The notes under the pieces were generated by a model. It saw nothing but the letters and a program-made list of their open reading frames with translations. It was not told the origin of the DNA and made no database searches. DNA of 64,000 nt from Methylobacterium sp. (GTDB lineage: Bacteria; Pseudomonadota; Alphaproteobacteria; Rhizobiales; Beijerinckiaceae), in NCBI GenBank assembly GCA_020253445.1, contig JADCBP010000005.1:310001-374000 (forward strand), in the 5' to 3' direction. Shown here piece by piece: positions 17,277-25,457 of this stretch. The position numbers were made by a program, and so were the translations under genes. Numbering within the stretch: position 1 is the stretch's first letter; every line of letters starts with the position of its first letter.

Positions 17277-17834
17277 TCATTCTTTCATCCGATCGACAAT
17301 ACAATCGGCCAGACTTTGAGAGAGCATACGTATTCGAATCAATTCAAAATTTATGTTACTTCTATCGTTTGTTGAGAGAATCGGCTGCTCCCGTTTTTCG
17401 TCTATCGACATGTAGGGATGAATTTCAGAAACAAATTCTGAATAACTTGAAATAAATGCAATAAGAAGTTTTAAATGGTCTTTTTTTGTCTTTCTTTGCA
17501 AAGATAAATCGATGTACTGCCGTGTGTTGATGTGAGATTTATGAACTTGCCATGGATGATAAAATCGATGAGACGCCACTATTTGCCAGCGTGGAGCGCT
17601 CTGATGCTTTAGCAGCGCATTAAGCTCACGCTCAAACCATTCCAATTCGGATGGTGGGGGTTTTTCTATAGGAGACACTACACCGTCAAATGACCTAAGT
17701 ATTTTTTCTAACCACCCAATGCGATAGTCATTATCGTCGCATCGAATATCGCCGGCTTGAGGGATTTGTTGGGCAATCGCGGGAAATGCCATCAATCCGG
17801 CGAGAAAGACCGTAAGTAGAAGTTTAATTTTCAC
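17277..17834 (-). CDS. AT-rich small exported protein, unknown
   Basis: I do not recognise this protein. From the GTG at 17834, which has GGAG upstream, it is 185 residues and begins with a Sec signal peptide (KIKLLLTVFLAGLMAFPAIAQQ) with a likely cut after AIA. The mature part has two Cys, one near its start (RCDDND) and one near its end (LADCIV), and is rich in Ile, Lys, Ser, Tyr and His. The DNA is visibly AT-rich against its GC-rich neighbours and codon choice differs, so it looks like recent acquisition. It separates the hydantoinase gene from the ABC transporter genes on the same strand. A GTG at 17855 is an alternative start. Confidence 0.7.
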   Translation of the reverse strand: MKIKLLLTVFLAGLMAFPAIAQQIPQAGDIRCDDNDYRIGWLEKILRSFDGVVSPIEKPPPSELEWFERELNALLKHQSAPRWQIVASHRFYHPWQVHKSHINTRQYIDLSLQRKTKKDHLKLLIAFISSYSEFVSEIHPYMSIDEKREQPILSTNDRSNINFELIRIRMLSQSLADCIVDRMKE

Positions 17835-17859
17835 GGCGCGCTCCAGCTTTCCCACAATG

Positions 17860-17882
17860 GCGCGGCCCTTCGCGGGCCGCGC
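17860..17882. terminator. GC-rich hairpin downstream of the ABC transporter genes
   Basis: A perfect 9-base stem, GCGCGGCCC and GGGCCGCGC, with loop TTCGC lies just past the end of the leftward substrate-binding protein gene. There is no T-run on either side, so it is at most a weak terminator or a message-stabilising hairpin. It also lies just upstream of the AT-rich gene. Confidence 0.5.
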
Positions 17883-17904
17883 TGATGCTTATCTCATATA
17901 TTTA

Positions 17905-18897
17905 TTATTTGAGGCCTGCAGCATCGACGATCGCATGCGTCCAGGCGCCGACGGGCTTCTTCGAGATCACCGGAGCCTCGCCGCCCGCGCCGAGCAGGGT
18001 CGCGACCGTGCGCTCGTAATCGGCCGGATCGAGCTTGCCGTTCGAGCCGGCGGTGAGCTTGTTGATCTCGCCCATCATGCGCTTCTGGTGGTGTTCCTTC
18101 TGCGCGCCGGTCGTGTCGTTCTCGAGCACGATCTTCGCGGCCTCGTCCGGGTTGGCGCGGGCATAGTCCCAGCCCTTCATCGCGGCGCGCACGAACTTGG
18201 CCATGCGGGCCACGAAGGCCGGATCGGACAGGCGCTGCTCCAGCACATAAAGGCCGTCTTCCATCGTGGAGACACCCTGGTCGGTGTAGTTGAAGACCAC
18301 GAGGTCTTCCGGCTTCAGGCCGGCATCGATCACCTGCCAGTATTCGTTGTAGGTCATGGTCGAGACGCAGGCCGCCTGCCTCTGGATCAGCGGATCGACG
18401 TTGAAGCCCTGCTTGATGACCTTCACGCCGCCGGGCGAGCCATCGGTCTTCAGACCGAGCTTCGCCATCCACGCCATGAACGGATATTCGTTGCCGAAGA
18501 ACCAGACGCCGAGCGTCTTGTCCTTGAAGTCGGCCGGGGTCGCCACGCCGGAATCCTTGCGGCAGGTGAGCATCATGCCCGAGCGCTTGAAGGGCTGGGC
18601 GATGTTGACCAGCGGAACACCCTTCTCGCGCGCGGCGAGTGCCGCCGGCATCCACTCGACGATGACATCGGCGCCGCCACCCGCGATCACCTGCGGCGGC
18701 GCAATATCCGGGCCACCCGGCTTGATCGTGACATCAAGGCCTTCCGCCTTGAAGAACCCCTTGTCCTTCGCGACATAATAGCCCGCGAACTGGGCCTGTG
18801 TGACCCATTTCAGTTGCAGCGTCACGCGTTCCTGCGCGCTGGCAGGCAGGAGCGCACCCAGCATCAGGGCCGCTCCGACAACGAAACTCTTTCTCAT
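17905..18897 (-). CDS. NMT1/THI5-like ABC transporter substrate-binding protein
   Basis: This 330-residue periplasmic protein has a Sec signal peptide (about 1-21) and the NMT1 fold seen in binding proteins for pyrimidine precursors, riboflavin and similar small heterocycles. Typical segments are LQLKWVTQAQFAGYYVAKDKG and GGADVIVEWMPAALAA, and a Cys near MMLTC. It is followed, in transcription order reversed, by two permease genes and an ATPase gene, all leftward, and shares its neighbourhood with preTA, dihydropyrimidinase and rutR. A pyrimidine base or derivative is the likely ligand, by context. Confidence 0.9.
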   Translation of the reverse strand: MRKSFVVGAALMLGALLPASAQERVTLQLKWVTQAQFAGYYVAKDKGFFKAEGLDVTIKPGGPDIAPPQVIAGGGADVIVEWMPAALAAREKGVPLVNIAQPFKRSGMMLTCRKDSGVATPADFKDKTLGVWFFGNEYPFMAWMAKLGLKTDGSPGGVKVIKQGFNVDPLIQRQAACVSTMTYNEYWQVIDAGLKPEDLVVFNYTDQGVSTMEDGLYVLEQRLSDPAFVARMAKFVRAAMKGWDYARANPDEAAKIVLENDTTGAQKEHHQKRMMGEINKLTAGSNGKLDPADYERTVATLLGAGGEAPVISKKPVGAWTHAIVDAAGLK

Positions 18898-18951
18898 TTC
18901 CGCTCTCCCCTATTGGCCTGCGCTCCCCGCGCAGGTGTGGCAGTCACTTCG

Positions 18952-19914
18952 CTATTTCTGCCGGTTGGAGGGGTGCCAGAAGGTCACCCTCCGCTCGGCG
19001 AGAACCAGCAAGGCATAAAAGGACGAACCCGCGATGGCCGCAATCGCGATCGTCGCCCAGACCATGTCGACCGCCATGCGGCCGACCTCTGTCGAGATCC
19101 GGAAGCCCATCCCCACGATCGGCGTGCCGAAGAACTCGGCCACGATCGCGCCGATCATCGCCAGCGTCGCATTGATCTTGAGCGCATTGAAGATGAAGGG
19201 CATGGCGGCAGGCAGCCGCAAGGCCAGCAGCGTGCGCGACCAGCTCGCGCCATAGCTGCGCATCAGGTCCCGCTCGAGATGCCCGGCGGAAGCGAGCCCC
19301 GCCACCGTGTTCACCAGCATGGGGAAGAAGGTCATCACGACCACCACCGCCGCCTTCGATTGCCAGTCAAACCCGAACCACATCACGAGAATGGGTGCGA
19401 TGCCGATGATCGGCAACGCCGAGATGAAATTCCCGATCGGCATCAGCCCGCGCCGCAGGAAGCCGAAGCGGTCGCAGAGCAGTGCGATCAGAAAGCCCGC
19501 GAGCGAGCCCATGATCCAGCCGGGGATGACCGCGCGGATCACCGTCTGCACGAAATCCGCGCCGAGGGTGGGGAGCGAGGCCATCAGCCGTGCGCCGATC
19601 ATCGAGGGCGGCGGCAGGAGCACGGTCGGAACCTTCAGGCCGACGCAGATCACCTCCCACAGGAAGAGCAGCGTGAAGCCGAACAGGAAGGGAATGCCGA
19701 TGCCTCCGGCGCGCGCAAGCGCGGTCGGCGCGCGTTCCGGCACGGCGCTCCAATGGTGGTTCGCGAGCCAGAGCAGCAGCCATGCCATGAGCGCTGCGAG
19801 CCAGAGCAGAATGCCACCGGTGCCATGTGCCAGCAGCACGGCGAGGAAGGCCGCGCCCATGCCGACGAGACCGGGCAGCAGGATACGAGAGGGCGTGCCG
19901 GAAGGAGCACTCAT
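18952..19914 (-). CDS. ABC transporter permease (SsuC/TauC-type), second subunit
   Basis: This 320-residue inner-membrane protein has about seven hydrophobic segments and the BPD_transp_1 signature region with the EAA loop (RSYGASWSRTLLALRLPAAMPFIFNALK). It pairs with the preceding permease to form the channel for the NMT1-type binding protein. It overlaps the upstream permease gene by four bases (ATGA). Similar permeases carry pyrimidine precursors, sulfonates or nitrate; the pyrimidine setting decides the likely role here. Confidence 0.9.
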   Translation of the reverse strand: MSAPSGTPSRILLPGLVGMGAAFLAVLLAHGTGGILLWLAALMAWLLLWLANHHWSAVPERAPTALARAGGIGIPFLFGFTLLFLWEVICVGLKVPTVLLPPPSMIGARLMASLPTLGADFVQTVIRAVIPGWIMGSLAGFLIALLCDRFGFLRRGLMPIGNFISALPIIGIAPILVMWFGFDWQSKAAVVVVMTFFPMLVNTVAGLASAGHLERDLMRSYGASWSRTLLALRLPAAMPFIFNALKINATLAMIGAIVAEFFGTPIVGMGFRISTEVGRMAVDMVWATIAIAAIAGSSFYALLVLAERRVTFWHPSNRQK

Positions 19915-20834
19915 GGCCGGCCCCCCATCGCCCTGAGGGTGAGGCGCTCCACGAGGCCCACCAAAGCCAGGAGCAGGGCCGCGAGGATCGCCGCCATGAA
20001 GAGTGCCGACCAGATCTGCACCGTCTGGCCGTAATAGCTGCCCGAGAGGAGGCGCGCGCCGAGGCCCGCCTGCGCGCCCGTGGGCAACTCACCCACGATG
20101 GCCCCGACAAGGCTGATCGAGATCGACACCTTCAGCGAGGCGAAGAGGAACGGCAACGCCGCCGGCCAGCGCAGCTTCGTGAAGGTCACCGGGCGCGATG
20201 CATTGTAGGTGCGCATCAGGTCGATCTGCATCGAATCGGCCGAGGAGAGGCCCTTCACCATCCCGATGGTGATGGGAAAGAACGAGAGATAGGCCGAGAT
20301 CACCGATTTCGGGATGAGCCCGGTCAAGCCCACCGAGCCGAGCGCGACGATGATGATCGGCGCGATCGCGAGAATTGGAATCGTTTGCGAGGCGATGATC
20401 CACGGCATCAGGCTCTTCTGCAGCACCCGGGAATGGATGATCGCGATGGCCAGACCAATGCCGAGCATCGCACCGATAAGGAAGCCCACGAGGGTCGCCG
20501 ACAGCGTCACCCAGGCATGGAACAGCAGGTTGCGGGGGTTCAGCACCATGCCATCCGCCGTCTGGCGGAAAAGGCGTGTGCCGATGGTGGAATGATAAAG
20601 TTCGAATACGACCTGATGCGGCGAGGGCAGCACCGGGCGCTCCAAAGCCCACGCAATGGCATAGCGGTTGCCAAGGCCCTGCGCGTCCTTCAGTTGCGGC
20701 AAATCCGCATTCATGGGCAGGCAGGCGAGATACCAGATCACCACGATCAGCGCCGTGATCGTCGCGACGGGCACGAAGGCGCTCTCGCCGCTCCGGTTCG
20801 CCATCCGCATTGCAGCGGCCACCCGCTCAGTCAT
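19911..20834 (-). CDS. ABC transporter permease, first subunit
   Basis: This 307-residue membrane protein has an extended N-terminus with one membrane helix followed by a periplasmic stretch, then the usual transport domain with the EAA loop (RTYNASRPVTFTKLRWPAALPFLFASLK). It overlaps the ATPase gene upstream by eight bases and the next permease by four, giving a tight ATPase-permease-permease-binding protein operon. It is the heterodimer partner of the second permease in uptake of a pyrimidine-type compound, by context. Confidence 0.9.
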   Translation of the reverse strand: MTERVAAAMRMANRSGESAFVPVATITALIVVIWYLACLPMNADLPQLKDAQGLGNRYAIAWALERPVLPSPHQVVFELYHSTIGTRLFRQTADGMVLNPRNLLFHAWVTLSATLVGFLIGAMLGIGLAIAIIHSRVLQKSLMPWIIASQTIPILAIAPIIIVALGSVGLTGLIPKSVISAYLSFFPITIGMVKGLSSADSMQIDLMRTYNASRPVTFTKLRWPAALPFLFASLKVSISISLVGAIVGELPTGAQAGLGARLLSGSYYGQTVQIWSALFMAAILAALLLALVGLVERLTLRAMGGRP

Positions 20835-21600
20835 CGTAGGAATGGCCGGCGCGCAGCCCCTCCCGCACGCGATGCGCGATCTTCAGGAATTCGGGCGTCT
20901 CGCGGATGTCGAGCGTCCGCCGGTCGCCGAGGTCGCAATCGATCACGTCGATGATCCGGCCGGGGCGCGGAGACATCACCACGATCCGCGTGGAGAGGAA
21001 CACCGCTTCGGGAATGGAATGCGTGACGAAGATCACGGTCTTGCGCGTCTCGGCCCAGAGGCGCAGCAATTGCTCGTTCAGGCGGTCGCGCACGATCTCG
21101 TCGAGCGCACCGAAAGGCTCGTCCATCAGCAGCAAAGCCGGCTCGAAGCTCAGCGCCCGGGCGATCGAGACCCGCTGCTGCATGCCGCCGGAGAGCTGCC
21201 AGGGATATTTTTTCTCGAACCCCGCGAGGTTCACCATGGCGAGGTAGCGCCGGGCGCGTTCCTGCCTTTCGGCTTTCGAATATCCGAAGACCTCGAGCGG
21301 CAGCATCACATTCGCTTCGGCCGTCCGCCACGGATAGAGGGCCGGTGCCTGGAAGACATAGCCATATTGCCGTCCCAGCCGGGCGGCTTCGGGCGTCACG
21401 CCATTCACCGTGATCGAACCGGAGGTCGGCTTCTCGAGATCGGCGATCACGCGCAGAAGGGTGGTCTTGCCGCAACCGGAAGGACCGATAAAGGAGATGA
21501 ACTCGCCGGGCCTGACCGCGAGATTGGCCTTCTCCAGCGCATAGACGGGGCCGTCCGCGGTCTGGAATGTCAGCGACAGATCGCGAATCTCGATCGCCAT
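20827..21600 (-). CDS. ABC transporter ATP-binding protein (SsuB/TauB-type)
   Basis: This 257-residue ATPase powers the adjacent permeases. It has Walker A (GPSGCGKTT), the Q-loop (YVFQAP), the signature LSGGMQQR, Walker B (ALLLMDEPFGALD) and the switch His in VTHSIPEA. The ATG at 21600 gives the normal family start (MAIEIRDLSL). The frame is open to an ATG at 21735, which would add a 45-residue low-complexity leader and lie just past the RutR-like operator; I cannot exclude it. It is the first gene of the transporter operon and diverges from rutR. Confidence 0.9.
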   Translation of the reverse strand: MAIEIRDLSLTFQTADGPVYALEKANLAVRPGEFISFIGPSGCGKTTLLRVIADLEKPTSGSITVNGVTPEAARLGRQYGYVFQAPALYPWRTAEANVMLPLEVFGYSKAERQERARRYLAMVNLAGFEKKYPWQLSGGMQQRVSIARALSFEPALLLMDEPFGALDEIVRDRLNEQLLRLWAETRKTVIFVTHSIPEAVFLSTRIVVMSPRPGRIIDVIDCDLGDRRTLDIRETPEFLKIAHRVREGLRAGHSYDD

Positions 21601-21744
21601 GCCCGTGGTCACGCGCTCGCCCTCTGTTCCATATCCATCCACCCCGCGCGCCGAGGCGCTCTTGAGCCGGAGCAAGCGCCATGCCGCATCATGGCGCGAT
21701 CCGGCTCCCGCTCCTGCATAGCCGGTATTCGCCATGATCGGGAA

Positions 21745-21760
21745 TTGACCATCTGGTCAG
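21745..21760. promoter_or_regulatory. RutR-type operator between rutR and the pyrimidine ABC operon
   Basis: TTGACCA-TC-TGGTCAG matches the E. coli RutR consensus TTGACCANNTGGTCAA at 13 of 14 defined positions. It lies in the divergent region between the TetR/RutR gene and the ABC transporter operon, where it could control both. The match is read directly; binding is inferred. Confidence 0.78.
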
Positions 21761-21802
21761 AAATCGTGCAATCTCGAATCCGCGATCACTCCTTGAATCG
21801 CG

Positions 21803-22471
21803 GTGGACAGACGGAACCGAATGATGGGCGCGGCGAACCGCCTTGCCGAACTGGCGAGCCCCGGCCATACCGGAAAAACGCGCGGTGGCGAGGCCAATAT
21901 CGAGCGGATTCTCGATGCCGCTCTCGCGGTTTTCGCGATGGACGGCTTTGCCGGCGCGCGGATCGACGCCATCGCCGAGCGCGCGGGGCTCTCGAAGCCG
22001 AACCTGCTCTATTACTTCCGCACCAAGGCCGATCTCTATCTCGCGGTGCTGCGCCGCACACTCGACATGTGGCTGGTGCCGCTGGCCGAGATGGACACGC
22101 AGAGCGACCCCGTGGCGGCGCTGACCGGTTATGTCACCCGCAAGCTCGAATATGCGCGGGATTATCCGGAAGCCTCGCGGCTTTTCGCGATGGAAGTGAT
22201 GCGCGGCGCCCCCATTCTCCTCACCATTCTCGAGAATGACCTGAAGCGCCTCGTCGCGTCGCGCGCGGCGCTTCTGGAACGTTGGATGGATGCGGGACAT
22301 CTGCCGCGTCGCGACCCGCAGCATCTGCTTTTCCTGATCTGGGCGACAACCCAGCATTATGCCGATTTCGCCGCGCAGGTGAAGGCGCTGACCGGGCAGG
22401 GCCTTGATGATCCCCGCTTTTTTGCCGAGGCCCGCCGCGCCGTGCTGCTGGCCGTTCTCGGCCGGTCCTGA
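21803..22471 (+). CDS. rutR: RutR-like TetR-family pyrimidine regulator
   Basis: This 222-residue regulator has an N-terminal TetR helix-turn-helix (about 25-75, with GARIDAIAERAGLSKPNLLYYFRTK) and a ligand domain closely resembling E. coli RutR, the uracil/thymine-responsive regulator of pyrimidine use. Resembling segments include LLYYFRTKADLYLAVLR, RDYPEASRLFAMEVMRGAP and DPQHLLFLIWATTQHYADFA. It starts at GTG 21803, with ATG 21821 or 21824 also possible. It faces the ABC transporter operon across a consensus-like RutR site and lies beside preTA. Uracil release of repression is expected from the family. Confidence 0.9.
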   Translation: MDRRNRMMGAANRLAELASPGHTGKTRGGEANIERILDAALAVFAMDGFAGARIDAIAERAGLSKPNLLYYFRTKADLYLAVLRRTLDMWLVPLAEMDTQSDPVAALTGYVTRKLEYARDYPEASRLFAMEVMRGAPILLTILENDLKRLVASRAALLERWMDAGHLPRRDPQHLLFLIWATTQHYADFAAQVKALTGQGLDDPRFFAEARRAVLLAVLGRS

Positions 22472-22486
22472 GCCGGGCATCGTGCC

Positions 22487-23815
22487 TCACCCCGCCGCAT
22501 GTTTCGCGGGGCGCGGATCTTTCGCGTTCGGATTGTTGGGATGCTCGACCCAGCTGCGCTGACCGCCGACCCTAATGCCGGTGCGACGGTCGATCTCGCC
22601 CTCTGCGAGCGGCACCATGGTGATGCAGTTCTCGACCGGGCAGACCACGGCACAGAGATTGCAGCCGACGCATTCCTCCTCGATCACCTCGAAATGCCGC
22701 TTGCCGTCCAGCATGCTGGTGATGGCCTGATGCGAGGTATCCTCGCAGGCGATGTGGCAACGCCCGCAGGAGATGCAGAGTTCCTGATCGATGCGCGCCT
22801 TCACCACGTAATCGAGGTTCAGGTGCTGCCAATCGGTCACCCTCGGCACGGCGCGGCCGACGATTTCATCGACGCCCGCATATTCCTTCTCGTCCATCCA
22901 TGCCGAAAGGCCGGCCGTCATTTCCTCGATGATCCGGAAACCATAGACCATCGCGGCGGTGCAGACCTGCACATTGCTGGCTCCGAGCGCCATGAACTCC
23001 ACCGCATCGCGCCATTTCTCGATGCCGCCGATTCCCGAGATCGGCAGGCCGCGCGTCTCGGAATGCCGCGCGATCTCCGCGACCATGTTCAGCGCGATGG
23101 GCTTCACGGCCGGGCCGCACATGCCGCCATGCGTGCCCATGCCGCCGACCGAGGGCCAGGGCGTCATCGCGTCGATATCGACGCCCATCATCGAATTGAC
23201 CGTGTTGATCAGCGAGACGGCATCGGCCCCGCCCTTCTTCGCGGCCTCCGCCGGGCGCAGGATGCTCGCGACATTCGGCGTGAGCTTCACGATGACCGGC
23301 ATGCGCGTATGCTGCTTGCACCAGCGCGTGACCATCTCGATATATTCCGGCACCTGACCCACGGCCGCCCCCATGCCACGCTCGCTCATGCCGTGCGGGC
23401 ATCCGAAATTCAGTTCGACGCCATCGGCCTCGGTTTCCTCCACCGCCGCGAGAATCGCCTTCCAGCTATCCTCCGTGCAGGGCACCATCAGCGAGACAAC
23501 CAGCGCGCGGTCCTTCCAGTCCCGCTTCACCTGCTTGATCTCCTGAAGGTTCACCTGCAGCGGCCGATCCGTGATGAGTTCGATGTTGTTGAAGCCGATG
23601 ACGCGCCGATCCTGCGCGTGGATCGCCCCATAGCGCGGGCCGGAGACATTGACGACCGGCGGTCCATCCTCGCCGAGTGTCTTCCACACCACGCCGCCCC
23701 AGCCCGCCCTGAAGGCACGAACAACATTATAGGCCTTGTCGGTCGGCGGCGCGGAGGCGAGCCAGAACGGGTTGGGGGAGGAAATTCCGGCGAAGGTCGA
23801 GCGAAGGTCAGCCAT
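22487..23815 (-). CDS. preA: NAD-dependent dihydropyrimidine dehydrogenase, subunit PreA
   Basis: This 442-residue catalytic subunit reduces uracil and thymine to dihydropyrimidines, the first step of the reductive route. The N-terminal FMN-binding barrel carries the catalytic-loop Cys in NFGCPHGMSERGMG. The C-terminus has two [4Fe-4S] motifs, Cys 347/350/353/357 (CISCGRCHIAC) and 382/385/388/392 (CVGCNLCAVVC). Length matches E. coli PreA with a short tail. It begins four bases after the preT stop, so PreT and PreA are made together and form the complex that passes electrons from NADH to FMN. Confidence 0.96.
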   Translation of the reverse strand: MADLRSTFAGISSPNPFWLASAPPTDKAYNVVRAFRAGWGGVVWKTLGEDGPPVVNVSGPRYGAIHAQDRRVIGFNNIELITDRPLQVNLQEIKQVKRDWKDRALVVSLMVPCTEDSWKAILAAVEETEADGVELNFGCPHGMSERGMGAAVGQVPEYIEMVTRWCKQHTRMPVIVKLTPNVASILRPAEAAKKGGADAVSLINTVNSMMGVDIDAMTPWPSVGGMGTHGGMCGPAVKPIALNMVAEIARHSETRGLPISGIGGIEKWRDAVEFMALGASNVQVCTAAMVYGFRIIEEMTAGLSAWMDEKEYAGVDEIVGRAVPRVTDWQHLNLDYVVKARIDQELCISCGRCHIACEDTSHQAITSMLDGKRHFEVIEEECVGCNLCAVVCPVENCITMVPLAEGEIDRRTGIRVGGQRSWVEHPNNPNAKDPRPAKHAAG

Positions 23816-23819
23816 GGTC

Positions 23820-25181
23820 TCACGCCTTTCCGTTTGCCGATGAACTCAGGAAATCATGGATGGAGCGCGCGGCCTGCTTGCCATCCTCCACGGCGGCAAC
23901 CGTGAGATCGAGCCCGCCCGCGACGCAATCACCGCCAGCCCACACGCCGGGAAGCGAGGTCTTTCCGGCCTCGTCGACGGCGATCCGCCCCTTCGCAAGC
24001 GCGAGGCCCTGCCCGGCGAGATCCTCCGCCCGGAGCGCCTGGCCGATCGCGACCAGAACCTGATCGGCCGGCAGCGTGACCATCTCCCCGGTGCCGGCGA
24101 GCGCGCCATCGCGGCTGGTCGTGTATTCGAAGGTCACGCCGCTCACCGCGCCGCCGGATTGCTCGACGCGGACCGGACGCAGATTGGGCCGGATGAGCAC
24201 GCCACGGGTTTGCGCGACTTCCTGCTCATAGGCCGAGGCACCCATTTCCGCCTGGCTGCGACGATAGGCGATGGTCACCTGCTCCGCGCCGATGAGGCGT
24301 GCCTGCACGGCCGCGTCGATCGCGGTCATGCCACCGCCGATCACCACCACATTCCGGCCTACAGGCAATTGCGACTTGTCCGCCGCCTGCCGGAGGCGCG
24401 CGATGAATTCGACCGCATCCTCGATGCCGCTCACGCCATCGCCGAGGCCGAGATCGTTGGTGCCGCCAAGGCCCATGCCCAGGAACACCGCATCAAACCG
24501 CTTCTTGATATCCGCGAGGCTGATATCGCGCCCGAGAGCCTTGCCGTATTCCACGCCGATGCCGCCGACGGCCAGGATGTAATCGAGCTCGCGCTGGGCA
24601 ATGTCGTCATTCGCCTTGTAGGCAGCAATGCCGAACTCGTTGAGCCCGCCGCCCTTGGCCTTGGCCTCGAAGATCGTGACGCGATGGCCGTGGCGCGCCA
24701 GAGCATGGGCACAGGCCAGACCCGCCGGGCCGGCCCCGACCACGGCAACCGCCTTGCCCGTGGGTTTGCCGGCCGAGTAGAACTGCTTTCCGGCCGCGAA
24801 AGCCGCATCGGTCGCGTAGCGCTGCAGGCGCCCGATCTCGACCGCGCGGGTCTCGGATGTTTCCTTGACGCAGGCGCCCTCGCAGAGATTTTCCGTGGGA
24901 CAGACCCGGGCGCACATCGCGCCCATGATATTGGCATCCAGAATGGTCCTGGCCGCGGCGACGGGCTGGCCATGGCTGATCTGCCGGATGAAGAGCGGAA
25001 TGTCGATGCCGGTCGGACAGGCCGCAACACAGGGCGCATCATGGCAGAAGAGACATCGCTCCGCCGCGACGCGGGCCTCATTGGGCTTCAGGGGCGCCAC
25101 GAGATCGGCGAAATTCGCCGCGCATTGCCCGGGGGTCAGGCGACCCGGCCGAATATCCCCCCCGACGCGTTCCTCAGGCAT
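23820..25181 (-). CDS. preT: NAD-dependent dihydropyrimidine dehydrogenase, subunit PreT
   Basis: This 453-residue flavoprotein subunit takes electrons from NAD(P)H and hands them to PreA. The N-terminal half has Cys motifs for two [4Fe-4S] clusters (CLFCHDAPCVAACP, then CARVCPTENLCEGAC), an FAD site (VVGAGPAGLACA), and a second nucleotide site (VVIGGGMTAIDAA), as in the glutamate synthase small subunit family. The start at 25181 has a strong GGGAGGAG ribosome site; the frame is open 20 codons further. A RutR-like operator lies about 90 bases upstream. Confidence 0.95.
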   Translation of the reverse strand: MPEERVGGDIRPGRLTPGQCAANFADLVAPLKPNEARVAAERCLFCHDAPCVAACPTGIDIPLFIRQISHGQPVAAARTILDANIMGAMCARVCPTENLCEGACVKETSETRAVEIGRLQRYATDAAFAAGKQFYSAGKPTGKAVAVVGAGPAGLACAHALARHGHRVTIFEAKAKGGGLNEFGIAAYKANDDIAQRELDYILAVGGIGVEYGKALGRDISLADIKKRFDAVFLGMGLGGTNDLGLGDGVSGIEDAVEFIARLRQAADKSQLPVGRNVVVIGGGMTAIDAAVQARLIGAEQVTIAYRRSQAEMGASAYEQEVAQTRGVLIRPNLRPVRVEQSGGAVSGVTFEYTTSRDGALAGTGEMVTLPADQVLVAIGQALRAEDLAGQGLALAKGRIAVDEAGKTSLPGVWAGGDCVAGGLDLTVAAVEDGKQAARSIHDFLSSSANGKA

Positions 25182-25271
25182 CACGCGCTCCTCCCGACCG
25201 GGTTTCTTCGGTGGCGACGCGACGGCCGCGACGCCTTCCAAATGGTTCGCGACTGGAACCGAAATCTGACT

Positions 25272-25287
25272 TTGACCAAACGATCAA
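25272..25287. promoter_or_regulatory. Second RutR-like operator, upstream of preT-preA
   Basis: TTGACCA-AA-CGATCAA matches the RutR consensus TTGACCANNTGGTCAA at 12 of 14 defined positions. It lies between preT (leftward) and the nucleoside BMP gene (rightward), about 90 bases before preT and 170 before the BMP gene, so it could control preTA and perhaps the nucleoside operon. Confidence 0.62.
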
Positions 25288-25457
25288 ATTAGCGGAAACT
25301 TGTCAATTGCAGTCCCGGAGGACGGCCCCCTGCCGGGCCTGGCGACGGAACTGTACAAAAAATCGGGAGCGGGTGATCGACAGAGCGGTTGCGCGTGCTA
25401 GCTCTAGAACAGGGGCCAGATCGCTTGAGCGGCACCTTTCCAGGGGAGATCTAAACA

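Noticed and set aside
17857-20034. Open frame of over 700 codons on the plus strand opposite the ABC transporter genes
   Set aside because: Low-complexity antisense reading with no domain; the leftward genes are well conserved.
25397-25408. Adjacent GCTAGC and TCTAGA, looking like cloning sites
   Set aside because: No vector sequence follows; the flanks are ordinary intergenic sequence, so chance is the simpler reading.
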